DNA from: Lonicera japonica
Taxonomy: Eukaryota; Streptophyta; Magnoliopsida; Dipsacales; Caprifoliaceae
Direction of reading: 5' to 3'
Assembly: GCA_021464415.1 (NCBI GenBank)
Contig: JAKCWG010000374.1
Coordinates: 1 to 64,000 of the forward strand
DNA: 64,000 nucleotides
Under the pieces are notes generated by a model. The model saw only the letters and a list, made by a program, of their open reading frames with translations. It was not told the DNA's origin and searched no databases. Below are positions 1 through 10,522 of this stretch, one piece after another. Each line of letters begins with the position of its first letter. Positions within the stretch are counted from its first letter, which is position 1. The translations under genes were made by a program, and so were the position numbers.

Positions 1-1
1 T

Positions 2-27
2 CCCCCCCCCCCCCCCCCCCCCCCCCC
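2..27. repeat. Poly-C homopolymer tract at unit junction
   Basis: An uninterrupted run of 26 C opens the window. Shorter C tracts lie at the same place in the other units (6367-6382 interrupted by one T, 24376-24382, 45037-45048), always next to a conserved 'aaagggttat...aaaatccta' motif where that flank is inside the window. The length differs in every copy, as expected for a slippage-prone homopolymer. I use the tract as the arbitrary boundary between repeat units. The exact length is likely to be unreliable in any assembly. Confidence 0.9.
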
Positions 28-384
28 GGTCTTAAAATCAAAAATAATATTAAGAAAAAAAGTAAAATAAATAACCCACACAGGAAAGAAATAAATCTAG
101 AGCTTTCCTACAAGCTAATTGTTGCTCACAAAATTTCGTCAACATTACAAAGATGTAATAAGTAGTGATGAAATGGCATGAACAAGGTTCGGGTAGATAT
201 AAATCGTCCTTTCTCTCGTAAACATACTTAAAATTGATTACGAACTAATAAAAATTAACGGTATTTAATTAAAAATATATTGTAACAAATAATCAATTCA
301 TGGCATACCGTCATAACAAGTCAAATCAATGTACCCTTTTTTTCAGACTATGGCCTGGTACAATATTCCACTTTGGCAGTCAAC

Positions 385-1075
385 TAAATATCCAACAAAC
401 TAATCATTGTTCATTACATTTCATTAAAAAATTAAGGGAAAATCAATAGTTTATTCATGAAATGCCATGAACATTATCAAATAGTAGCCATTTGTTTTAC
501 AAGCACAATTCTGTTCTTCAATCACATAAACTTTCTTCTATCACCTAAATATCCTACAAACTAATCATTGTTCATGACATTTCATCAAAAGAGTAAGGTA
601 AAAACTATACTTGGTTGATGAAATGCCATGAACACGATCAGATTGTAGCCATATGTTTTACACGGGAGAGATGGGCCCCAAAATCACGTAAACTTTCTTC
701 TATCACATAAATATCCTACAAACTAATCATTGTTCATGGCATTTAATCAAACAATCAAGGAAAAGGAAATACTTGATTCATGAAATGCCATGAACACGAT
801 GAGAATGTAGCCATTTGTTTTACAAGGGAGAGATGGGCCCCACATGTTGTTTAGAAACTTTATTCCATCACTTAAATATCGTACCAACTAATCGTTGTTC
901 ATGACATTTCATCAAAAAAGCAAAGTAAAAGAAATACTTGATTCATGAAATACCATGAACACGATCTGATTGTAGCCATATGTTTTACAAGGGAGTGATG
1001 GGCCCCAAGTGTAATCTGCTTTAAAAGAAGGCCATGGCCATTTGTTCACTACATAGTCCTATATATAGTTCTTCA
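385..1075 (+). repeat. Cassette A of unit 0: hairpin minisatellite with TATA-like end
   Basis: Four tandem copies of a unit of about 162 bp start near 388, 551, 713 and 879. Each contains an inverted repeat: 'gttcatgacatttcatc' is followed after about 30 bases by 'gatgaaatgccatgaac'. The units also share a GGGCCC core in 'gagatgggcccca'. The array ends with ggccatggcc and ctatatatag (1059-1068). It lies between exon 4 and exon 6 of the pseudogene, where exon 5 should be. Function unknown. Confidence 0.7.
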
Positions 1076-1797
1076 ACAAAGTTTGAATTATCGGCCAGCC
1101 ATAAACCAATTAGTCCTTTTTTGGTATGCTCATAATGACATTTTCTTTTGGTATGTTCTTAATGACATATTATTTTTAATTATAAACCTAATAAAGCAAT
1201 AACCAAATTTCGTTAGTCTTAAATGTCTAAAAGTAATGACGACTTTTGAATTCTTAAAATTGTTTAATCATCAACTCCATTTACCTCTCATGCGAACAAT
1301 GATTCATTTTTTTAAGAACAATTAATTAGGGTTTTCTTTTTTCAAATACAGCAAGATTTATTTCCACTTATGTCAATCCATCAAATGCATGCTCTTAGTT
1401 ACCTTCATTTCAATGGTCACTGATACAACTATTTTTGAAACATGACCAGTCTCAATAATAAGGTAACACATTAATAACATTTTTTTATGAGGATCACAAC
1501 ATGTAATTAATAAAGAACATATTTTTATAAAAGTCCCCCTTTTTGTATCTTAATACACTTAATTGGTACCCTTAGAGTATATATATTAACATATTTCATT
1601 TTCTTATACATAACTCGGTTTGGTTCAGTTTTGGACAATATAGCCCCGAACCCGAATCAAACTATTCGGTTTTGGTTTAGTTTTCCCATTTTCTGTTTTT
1701 TTTTTCAATTCAGGGTTTTACAGTTCATTCTAGATCGATTTGGTCCATTCGATCAGTTTTCAGATTGACCTTAACATCCCTGAGGTCAAGTACGTAC

Positions 1798-2682
1798 AGG
1801 ATCATCCGAGAGACTAGATGCAATTCGCTCCACATATTCAAACATTTGATAATTAGGAACAACCATAACTATAATCTCATCTTCACTCTCCATGTGCTTT
1901 CTATGACTAGGCTGACCATAAAGTCATAGAAGAGTCGGTTCATACAAATAGTTACATTCATAAAATACTATAGTCATCATATAATGTTCTATATTTTCGG
2001 TTGAAACTCCTACTTTTATAACAAGTAACGCATATGCTTCGAATCGTATGAATTTATTTACCTGGAAATCCTAGAGTGGCATCTTTCCGTTCATATTTCA
2101 AAAGTATAACAACACGAGCATCTAGATAGATGTCTTTAACTCTCTAACGCTAAAAATTCAATTATGTTATTAGTTCTAGAATTATTATAACGGTAACATC
2201 AATAGTTTGCAACAATCCAAATATCTCGTTAATATTTGGTAACAAACCTTTTTACATAATTCCTCTTTAACCTCATTAAAACTCAAACGGGGAAATGTTT
2301 GAAACATTGAAGGGCTTTTTTGACTTTTTCCCCTATTTTATATGCAAAATTAGACATACCCTCCTTTTTCATAATTATTAGACTTTGCCCTTGCAAGCAA
2401 GGTAAATCCCAAAGAAATAAATAAAATGGAGGCTTAAGTCAAAGGATTACAATTATGGAAACTGAAATGTCTATTTTCACACTAAGATCACGGGGTAAAG
2501 TCAAACAGTTCGCAGTTATGAGTAAGTTCCAATCCAAATTAAAGAGCTGAAAGAAGTTACTAGATAACCTCACATGTGGTTTCCTCTATGAGGGTATCGA
2601 CATAAACCCAGGACAGTTCCGAAAGTTCAGCTTGATCACCTTCATCATCAAGGAACTGCAACTGCAGGATCAAGAGCTCAAC
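1798..2682 (-). pseudogene. DUF1995-domain protein, copy 0 (exons 2-4 only)
   Basis: Three minus-strand exons are visible. Exon 2 (2682-2569, 114 nt) is open and reads VELLILQLQFLDDEGDQAEL, then SELSWVYVDTLIEETTCE, between a CAG acceptor and a GT donor. Exon 3 (2143-2062) is one base short (82 instead of 83 nt, lost before the donor), which shifts the frame. Exon 4 (1911-1798) lacks one base after CCTAG, a lesion shared with copies 1-3, but still encodes the region corresponding to DEIIVMVxPxYQM and SSLSDDP before an intact GTACGT donor. The rest of the gene lies outside the window or is deleted; exon 1 is not present upstream. It is a non-functional fragment of the array gene. I see no promoter for it. 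Confidence 0.75.
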
Positions 2683-3074
2683 CTGTGGAAAAAGGTATCA
2701 AAATTATGTACTAAAAAGTAAAAACAAAAAGAACACACTTTTACTGGAATTAAAACCAAGACTAATATATGATAAGAAAAATCCCTAAAGCTTTTGCAAG
2801 CCATTGAAATTGATTTCCAAAATTGACTCCTGATCATTATTTTAATAGTAGGACAAAAAAATGAATAAATTGGTTGATTAGTTTCGCAATTCACATGCTC
2901 ACGAACAATATCAAATGATTAACCATGAGTGGGAGATTTGAGTGCCACATAATATCTCTAATTTTTTCTATTTCTGCAATTTTCTCTGTACCTTACTAAA
3001 GTAAGCAATACCCACAAAACATGCACATGCATACATAGATAAACGTTTGCGACTATTATCTCGGCTTAATTATA

Positions 3075-3575
3075 TTGCACCCATTAGTTTCATTATGGAA
3101 AGATGGGCCCCACATGTTACTCTTCAATCACATGAACTTTCTTTTATCACCTAAACATCCTACAAACTAATCATTGTTCATGACATTTCATCAAAAAAGC
3201 AAGGCGAATGAAAATACTTGATTCATGAAATGCCATGAACACAATCAAATTGTAGCAATTTGTTTTACAAGGGACAGATGGGCCCCACATGTTGTTCTTT
3301 AACCACATAAACTTTCTTCTATGACTTAAATATCTTACTAACTAATCGTTGTTCAAGACATCTCATCAAAAAAGTAAGGTAAAGACAAACTTAATTCATG
3401 AAATGCCATGAACACGATTTGATTGAAGCCATTTTTTACAAGGAAGAGACGGGCCCCACGTGCTATTCTTCACTCACATGAATTTTCTTCAATTGAATTT
3501 AAGTAATCTGTTTAAAGAGAAGGCCATGGCCATTGATTCACTATATTGTCCTATATATAGTCCTTCAACATGGTC
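3075..3575 (+). repeat. Cassette B of unit 0: hairpin repeats, G-box, TATA-like box
   Basis: This block has about three units of the same hairpin minisatellite as cassette A. It ends with gggccccacgtg (GGGCCCAC-like site overlapping a CACGTG G-box at 3457-3462), ggccatggcc, and ctatatatag at 3551-3560. It is flanked on both sides by copies of the 'gcaattttcyctgtaccttgctaaagcaagcaatacccacaaaac' sequence, which occurs only once in the ancestral right-edge copy. Any downstream transcript is non-coding as far as I can see. Confidence 0.65.
3551..3560 (+). promoter_or_regulatory. TATA-like box with upstream G-box/site II element
   Basis: CTATATATAG stands about 90 bp downstream of gggccccacgtg, a GGGCCCAC-like (TCP-type) site overlapping a G-box. 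The same arrangement recurs in every cassette (1059, 7419, 21199, 25436, 37441, 46116, 52663). The spacing and motif types fit a plant core promoter reading rightward. No open reading frame of credible length follows, and each downstream sequence soon enters ordinary repeat DNA, so promoter activity is an inference only. Confidence 0.35.
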
Positions 3576-3729
3576 TGATGTATCAACTGGAAACCAATAT
3601 GTCTCCTTTCTAAATTTTTCTATTTATGCAGTTTTCCCTGTACCCTGCTAAAGCAAGCTACCACACAAAATGCACATGCGTACATGGATAAACATTGGTG
3701 AATATTATCTCGGCTTAAATTAATAGTTC

Positions 3730-4130
3730 ATTGGTTAATGTGTGAGATTCACACTCTTATCACTTCACTCACTAACCAATGCAATGATTACACGTCATCA
3801 TTTGAGTTTTTAGTTCCAACCTAGTTTTTGAAACCAGTTTTGTACTCACGGGCATGAATGGTATCCAAGCAATAACTATGCCAAGTATGGGATCGGACGT
3901 AGTTTGGCAAACTATACCATCTCAGGTATAGGATCGGACATAGTTGACTAACCACAACTCAGACCATCTGTGGGGAAGAGGTGCTGTAGGGAACTCCTAG
4001 AGAGCTTTTCATGCATGGATCATCCCTTGTGGATCTAGAGTGGGCCGCTAGTGAGTTTGCCGTATTCTTTGCTCATAATAAATTGTTACCTAGGCACTTG
4101 ATTCACATTTCCCACAATCCCTTTTTTTAA
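3730..4130 (+). repeat. PBS-like conserved block with inverted repeat (unit 0)
   Basis: The block opens with an inverted repeat (cattggttaatgtgtgag ... ctcactaaccaatg, 3729-3781). About 80 bp later follows a sequence resembling the initiator-Met tRNA primer site (tggtatccaagc; tggtatcagagc at 63676-63687 in the right-edge copy). After it come the repeated phrases 'ggacyrgacatagttygrccaactatatcatctc' and 'gggaactcctagagagc'. Copies lie at 21380, 37620, 52850 and 63550, and shortened ones at 19440, 35940 and 50650. It may be the end of an ancient retroelement LTR plus leader. No coding content is seen. Confidence 0.45.
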
Positions 4131-4419
4131 TTTTAATAACAAGATTATATAGCAGTAACAAATTCTAATGCCAAAGTACTTTTGATTTTGGCATAGCAAA
4201 CAATGGATTGACTGATTATATGTTATGCAATAAAATTGACATAATTTTCTGACAAACTCCAACATTGCTTCAACATTAGCATTTCCCTATTGTGGCTGAT
4301 CCAATATTACTTATACATTATACACTCTGGAATACACATGCTAATACATTTAGAAATAAGATTCAATTGTATTGTCAGAGTATCCGAAACAAAGTTCTAT
4401 TGACTTTGTGATAGACATT

Positions 4420-4450
4420 CCCTTTCTTTTCTTTTCTTTTCTTTTTTCTT
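4420..4450 (+). repeat. CTTTT microsatellite
   Basis: A short 'ccctttcttttcttttc..ttttttctttggg' tract lies 60 bp downstream of exon 8. It recurs at 22075, 38315 and 53535 with different repeat numbers. Confidence 0.8.
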
Positions 4451-4512
4451 TGGGATACATTGAGATACAATTTTTCCAACTGTGAAATATACACAGAAAG
4501 ATAATACAAATT

Positions 4513-6048
4513 TCATTTTGAAATGAGTTTGATGAATATATTCAGCGAAGATAAGATGCTTGCCGCTTGATTGAAAAATGACGGCCCGACTCTCTTCCAA
4601 ATTCCCTTCAACACCTCCAAATATTATCTGCAAGTTAAACCTAATTGCTTGAGAAACTAAATCTCACTAAGAATTTATATTTATAGTTTCGTTTGCACTT
4701 ATTAATGTGTAATAAGATTAAAAGTTTCAACAAATTATTTTAGGTAATTTCGTATTTGTCCTTGTTCTTTTTCTTACTAAGATATTAATGTATATTGAAA
4801 CAGTGATAAAATTGTCTTACAACTATGTATTTTTTGCCTTCAGTACTTCTTTGGTTCAAGTTTTTGTTCATTCCTGCAATCCAAAATTGTAATTTTGCAT
4901 GGAAAGTTTGAACCTCATCAACATGTGATATAACCTCAAGACATGAATTATAATAGACTTCTACAGTTAATTTGCCAATTTAGGATTCTAGGAACAAACC
5001 AAAACTTGAACAAAAGTAGCACTAAGAGTCAAAGAAAATTGAAGGAACAACATGAATTTAGAGGCTAACTCAACTAAACAAATTAAAAAAAATCCAAAGG
5101 TTTCATTCTCCATTCGGTGATTAGCAATGACGCACTTAACCGTAACCCACCCACCCTACTGACGACACCCGGCCGGTAACCCGAAAATAAAAATAAACAA
5201 ATAGTAATAAATCTAAACTAGGCTCTTAACTGAGATACCCCAAAATGGAAGGGAGGATCCTTAATTTGAGATGAAGGGAGCGTAATATATATGTAATGAA
5301 GTGCCACATATGCTTTATATCAATGACTTAGATCATCCATAGCAGTGTTAATTTGTATGGTGGGTAGTAAAAAATTGTCCAACTAATCTAAAACGGACTA
5401 GAGGTGTCCGTCTAATGAGACTCAAACAAACAACTGATATACATTTGAAGTATGTTTAAGTCCCAAATGGTAATAGCGTTCGTATGCTAATGAACCTTGC
5501 CAAATCTAACTTTATTCTTGGCCAAGTATACAACACAAATAAAACATGTTTATCTTTCTCATCTTACAAATTTCAAATGGTGTGGATGCTCTTAGTGAGA
5601 TAGGTAAAATGCCCTCTCCATCCCAAAGAAGAGAGTCCATATTTTTTTTTTCCACTTCCAATGATAAAATGTAACAAATCCCTTTAAGTATCGCAAATAA
5701 TTGTAGAACAAGGAAAAAAAATCACCAAATAGTTTCCCTTTATGTTTTGCTTAAAAGGGTTTGAGGCTTTGAGAAACAAAAACAGAAAGAGGACCGAAAA
5801 GCACATTTGAGGGCTCTTCAGCAATTGACTGAGTAAATGATTACAAAAACTGCATGTTAAATCTAGATTGGGAGGTTTGGATTAAGGGTAGGCAAAAAAA
5901 AATACCCTAATTTATAATGAAACTTAAAATAACATTACAAAAGTGACCTCATAATATAATTCAACAGGTGTTTAAACTTACCCTGGATAACATCTAAACA
6001 CAGTGTCAAATGGCAGAGGTTTCATCAAGTAAATTGTTGTGAAAGTTC
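4513..6048 (-). pseudogene. DUF1995 3' part (exons 6 and 8), downstream of copy 1
   Basis: Exon 6 (6048-5982) reads TFTTIYLMKPLPFDTVF then RCYPG, but has one extra base after its CAG acceptor (67 nt against 66), so it is out of frame with exon 5. Exon 8 (4627-4513) begins IIFGGVEGNLEE after a TTGCAG acceptor and ends in another frame with QAASILSSLNIFIKLISK and TGA at 4513. The middle of exon 8 is therefore frameshifted. Exon 7 is missing: the expected position near 5.66 kb shows a deletion joining a MITE remnant to intron sequence. This is the tail of copy 1, whose exons 1-4 lie at 8154-9774; exon 5 is absent, cassette A lying in its place. Confidence 0.7.
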
Positions 6049-6734
6049 CTGCAATAGTTATTTTTTTTTTTTAAATAGAATTAGTAACAACGGATCATGC
6101 AGTTTCTTTAAAGAAACAAAAACCACCACCACCTAAGGAGGACAATGGGTTGGGTCTGCATTAGGTTTGGCCAAACTAGAACCTATCCCAAAGCAGGGTT
6201 TACTACAAGAAAAACCTGAACCCTCTCATACCCCTCCACACATAGAGAAATAAAAAAATTCTGCCTAATTAAACTCCCGAAAGGAAGAAGAACCTATGAT
6301 GTCGTACCAATATGTGGTACCCGAAAACCCTTTAGACATTAAAGGGTTATCAGACAAAATCCTAATCCCCCCCCCCTCCCCCGTTCTTAAATAAAATAAA
6401 AAAAATTAGTAAAATAAATAGCCCAACACAAGAAAGAAGTAACTCTAGAGCTTTCCTACAAGCTAATTATTGCTCACAAAATTTTGTCAACATAACAAAG
6501 ATGTAGTAGGTAGTGATGAAAATGAACAAGGTCTCTGGGCAGATATAAATCGTCCTTTCTCTCGTAAACTTACTTAAAATTGATTACTAGCTGATAAAAA
6601 TTAAGGGTATTTTATTAAAAATATATTGTAACAGATAATCATTTCATGACATACCGTCATAAGAAGTCAAATCAATGTAACTTTTTTTTCAGACTATGGC
6701 CTGATACAATATTCCACTTCGGCAGTCAACTAAA

Positions 6735-7435
6735 TATCCAACAAACTAATCATTGTTCATTACATTTCATTAAAAAATTAAGGGAAAATCAGTACTTTAT
6801 TCATGAAATACCATGAACACCATTAAATAGTAGCCATTTGTTTTACAAGCACAATGTTATTCTTCAATCACAAAAACATTCTTCTATCACCTAAAAATCC
6901 TACAAACTAATCATTGTTCATGACATTTCTTCAAAAGAGTAAGGTAAAAACAATACTTGATTGATGAAATGCTATGAACACGATCAGATTGTAGCCATAT
7001 GTTTTACACGGGAGAGATGGGCCCCAAAATCACATAAACTTTCATCTATCACATAAATATCCTACAAACTAATCATTGTTCATGGTATTTCATCAAAAAA
7101 GCAAGGAAAGAGAAATACTTGATTCATGAAATGCCATGAACACGATGAGAATGTAGCCATTTGTTTTACAAGGGAGCGATGGGCCCCACATGTTGTTCAA
7201 AAACTTTATTACACCACCTAAATATCGTACAAACTAATCGTTGTTCATGACATTTCATCAAAAAAAAAGGTAAAAGAAATACTTGATTCATGAAATGCCT
7301 TGAACACGATCTGATTGTAGTTATATGTTTTTCAAGGGAGAGATGGGCCCCAAGTGTTGTTCTTCAATCAAATTAATTTTCTTTAATTGAATTTAAGTAA
7401 TTCGTTCACTTCATCATCCTATATATAGACCTTCA
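6735..7435 (+). repeat. Cassette A of unit 1
   Basis: Four hairpin minisatellite units (starts near 6735, 6895, 7057 and 7212) end in ctatatatag at 7419-7428. Compared with cassette A of unit 0, the stretch with the ggccatggcc element before the TATA-like box is deleted here. Confidence 0.7.
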
Positions 7436-8153
7436 ACAAAGTTAGAAGTATCGGCCAAAAACCAATTAGTCCTTTTTTGGTATGCTCATAATGACATTTT
7501 CTTTTGGTATGTTCTTAATGACATAATATTTTTAATTATAAACCTAATAAAGCAATAACCAAATTTTGTTAGCCTTAAATGTCTAAAAGTAATTATGAGT
7601 TTTTAATTATTAAAATTGTTTAATCATTAACTCCATTTACGTCTCATGCGAACAATGATTCATTTTTTTAAGAACAATTAATTAGGGTTTTGTTTTTTTC
7701 AAATACAGCAAGATTTAATTCCACTCAAGTCAATCCATCAAATGCATGTTATTAGTTACCTCCATTTCAATGGTCACTGATACAACTATTTTTGAAACAT
7801 GACCGGTCTCAATAATAAGGGAACACATTAATAACTTTTTTTATGAGGATCACAACATGCAATTAATAAAGAACATATTCTTATAAAAGTCCCCCTTTTT
7901 GTATCTTAATATACTTAATTGGTACCCTTAGAGTATATATATTAACATATTTCATTTTCTTATACATAACTCGATTTAGTTTGGTTTTGGACAAGCTAGC
8001 CCCAAACCCGAACCAAACTATTCGGTTTTGGATTAGTTTTCCTGTTTTCTGTTTATTTTTTCAGTTCCGGGTTTTACAGTTATGTCTGGATTAGTTTTGT
8101 CCATTCGGTCAGTTTTTAGAATAACCTTAACACCCTTGAGATCAAGTACATAA

Positions 8154-9774
8154 AGGATCATCCGAGAGACTAGATGCGATTCGCTCCACATATTCAAACA
8201 TTTGATAATCAGGAACAACCACAACTATAATCTCATCTTCACTCTCCATTGGCTTTCTATCACTAGGCTGACCATAAAGTCATAGAAGAGTCGCTTCATA
8301 CAAATATTTACATTCATAAAATACTATAATCATTGTATAATGTTCTATATTTTCTGTTGAAACTCCTATTTTTATAACAAGTAACGAACATGCTTCGAAT
8401 CATATGAATTTATTTACCTGGAAAATCCTAGAGTCGCATATTTGCGTTCATATTTCAAAAGTATAACAACACTAGAATCTGGATAGATGTCTTTAACTCT
8501 CTAACGGTAAAAATTCGAGTATGTTATTAGTTCTAGAAGTATTATAATGGTAATGTCAATAGTTTGCTACAGTCCAAATATCTCGTTAATATTCGCTAAT
8601 AAACCTTTGAACCTAATTAAAACTCAAACGGGAAAAACATTGAAGGGCTTTTTTGACTTTTTCCCCCATTTTACATGCAAAATTAGACTTACCCTCCTTT
8701 TTTCATAATTATTAGACTTTGCCCTTGCAAGCAAGGTAAATCCTAAAGAAATAAATAAAAATGGGGGCTTAAGTCAAAGGTTTACAATTATGGAAAATGA
8801 AATGTCTATTTTCACATTAAGATAATGGGGAAAATCAAACAATTCGGCAGTTATGAGTAAGTTCCAATCCAACTTAAAAAGCTAAAAGAAGTTACTAGCT
8901 AACCTCACATGTGGTTTCCTCTATGAGGTTATCGACATAAACCATTGACAATTCTCAAAGTTCAGCTTGATCACCTTCATCTTCAAGAAACTGCAACTGC
9001 AGGATCAAAAGCTTAATATGTGGAAAAGGGTATCAGAATTGTGTCCTAAAAAGTAAAAACAGAAAGAACACACTTTTACTGGAATTAAAACCAAGAATGA
9101 TATGATAAGAAAAATCCCTAAATATTTTGCGAGCCATTGGATATTACTACCTAATCTACAACGAGGTTTAAATTAACAGTCCTCCTCATAGACAAAAAGT
9201 TCATGCCAAGGTTTTTTTATATTTTCCTTTTTGGTATAACAGAGAAAATCAATAACGAGGAATAACAAGAGATATGAATATACGTGCATTAGTTCTAAAA
9301 ATTAAATGCATTGAGATATGGATTTTTCTGACATTATATCTCCAAGTATATATAACATAAATATGGGGCGCATTGTCTAATTTTTTTTAATGTTCTCCTT
9401 CAACATAACCCATTGCTTTTATGTAACTCTTTGAGATTCTCACGCACTCATGGGGCAAAATCTAACGATTATAAAAACATGGGGTACATCTAAGTTCGCA
9501 TATAAAATCAGGGGCAAAGTAAAAACAGCCCTCAAGAAATAAGAACTCAAGCTAAAGAACTCTGGAAGGCCTCACCCTAATTTCTATGTTCATATTATAC
9601 TAAAAACAAACTCCGTAATCCACAAGTTAGCCACCTAATAGCATTCAAGGAAGTGGAAGTCTGAGTCTTTTTTAAAACATGCAATGGTTCTTCTTCCTCC
9701 TGATCGAAGACACAAAAGTTGCAACTGCTTCACTTGACTATCTAACTGAACCCTCCAAATTAGAAGGCAAGTAA
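8154..9774 (-). pseudogene. DUF1995-domain protein, copy 1, exons 1-4
   Basis: Exon 1 (9774-9683) encodes LPSNLEGSVR, then an in-frame TAG where the best copy has CAG (Gln), and carries a 4-nt insertion near its end; its donor GT is changed to GC. Exon 2 (9017-8904, 114 nt) has lost its acceptor AG (CAG changed to CAT). Exon 3 (8500-8418, 83 nt) is open (RVKDIYPDSS..LLKYE). Exon 4 (8267-8154) has the shared 1-base deletion and its donor GTACGT is changed to TTATGT. Loss of one acceptor and two donors plus a stop makes this copy certainly non-functional. Introns 1-3 are 665, 403 and 150 bp, similar to copy 4. Confidence 0.8.
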
Positions 9775-9989
9775 CTAAAACATAAATTGCAGCAAAAGTC
9801 GGTTCCCATTTTCTTAATTGCATTAACATAATTAAATATATGCAGACCAACAAATCAGACATGTACTAGTCCACCAAAAAAAAACACTAAACATGAAGTT
9901 CAGCTCATATCGCATACAAATCTTTTTATATAAAATATACAATGACATCCAGCTAATATCAACTTGTCAATTAAATTTGGAATGCCATT

Positions 9990-10522
9990 GTATTATTATC
10001 AATATTTATTACTTATAAGCATTCGATTAGGTGTATATTGAATGATCCCTTGATTATGGGATCGTGTAGATTTTTATTGCTTTTTGGCTTTAATTTAGTT
10101 CTCATATTTGGATTCTAATTACTCCTCGTATATAAATATAAGGCTTCTCTATCAATTTGAGTAAGCTCAACCAATAACTTGGATGGCTTTATCCCTCCCT
10201 TTAACCCCTGTTTTAGGCTATTCCCTTATTAGTAATCTAATGGTCGAAGGCCTTCTAGTGTGTTCAGTAACATATTTCTTGGATTGTTGTGGCACTTTTT
10301 TGGCATTTTCTCTTCATCTCTTTCTATATTTGAGATTATATCATGCCCTTACTTTTTCTATAGTTAATATAAATCATGCAAGCTACATTGGATCTAAAAT
10401 TTATGGTCAATCAAGATTAGGATTATGTAATTTCTATGGTAATTATTAATTATTCAATCTCATGAAAAAGTAAAAAGCAATATGTAACTCATGCAAGCTA
10501 CTTGTGAGTTCCTTTGGGTTTT
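9990..10522 (+). other. Conserved non-coding block upstream of exon 1 (unit 1)
   Basis: The block shares high similarity with 31580-32110, 48690-49228 and, more distantly, 62040-62520. It starts with an imperfect palindrome (tgatcccttgattatgggatc) and has a TATAAATATA motif near 10131 followed by a CT-rich stretch. A frame of 88 codons at 10183-10449 is not conserved as a frame in the other copies. The look is that of an LTR end or an untranscribed leader. I cannot assign it, and it may also have held the gene's upstream region. Confidence 0.4.

Larger units (their letters stand above)
1..6366. repeat. Tandem unit 0 (partial, left edge)
   Basis: This is the left-edge part of the large tandem unit. 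From left to right it holds hairpin cassette A (385-1075), DUF1995 exons 4, 3 and 2 (1798-2682), and then a jump straight into R2-type sequence with cassette B (3075-3575). It continues with the PBS-like block (3730-4130), exon 8 (4513-4627), a Stowaway-like relic and exon 6 (5982-6048). Between exon 2 and R2 the whole 9.1-20.4 kb segment seen in unit 1 is missing: after 2775 the sequence passes directly into the 'attgatttccaaaattgactcctgatcatt' block that lies at 20450 in unit 1. This unit is therefore internally deleted. Confidence 0.8.

Noticed and set aside
385..1075. Hairpin repeats as a CRISPR array
   Set aside because: Repeat units of about 162 bp with conserved interiors and a plant context; no short repeat/unique spacer pattern.
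3460..3651. Recurring open frame MLFFTHMNFLQLNLSNLF at 3460, 21108, 37350 and 52572 as a conserved small protein
   Set aside because: It starts upstream of the TATA-like box, its length varies by frameshifts between copies, and the frame follows simple inheritance of the repeat. No sign of protein-level conservation.
10183..10449. 88-codon hydrophobic frame as a membrane protein
   Set aside because: The start and several codons differ in the other three copies, and the stretch is a T-rich, probably LTR-derived block.
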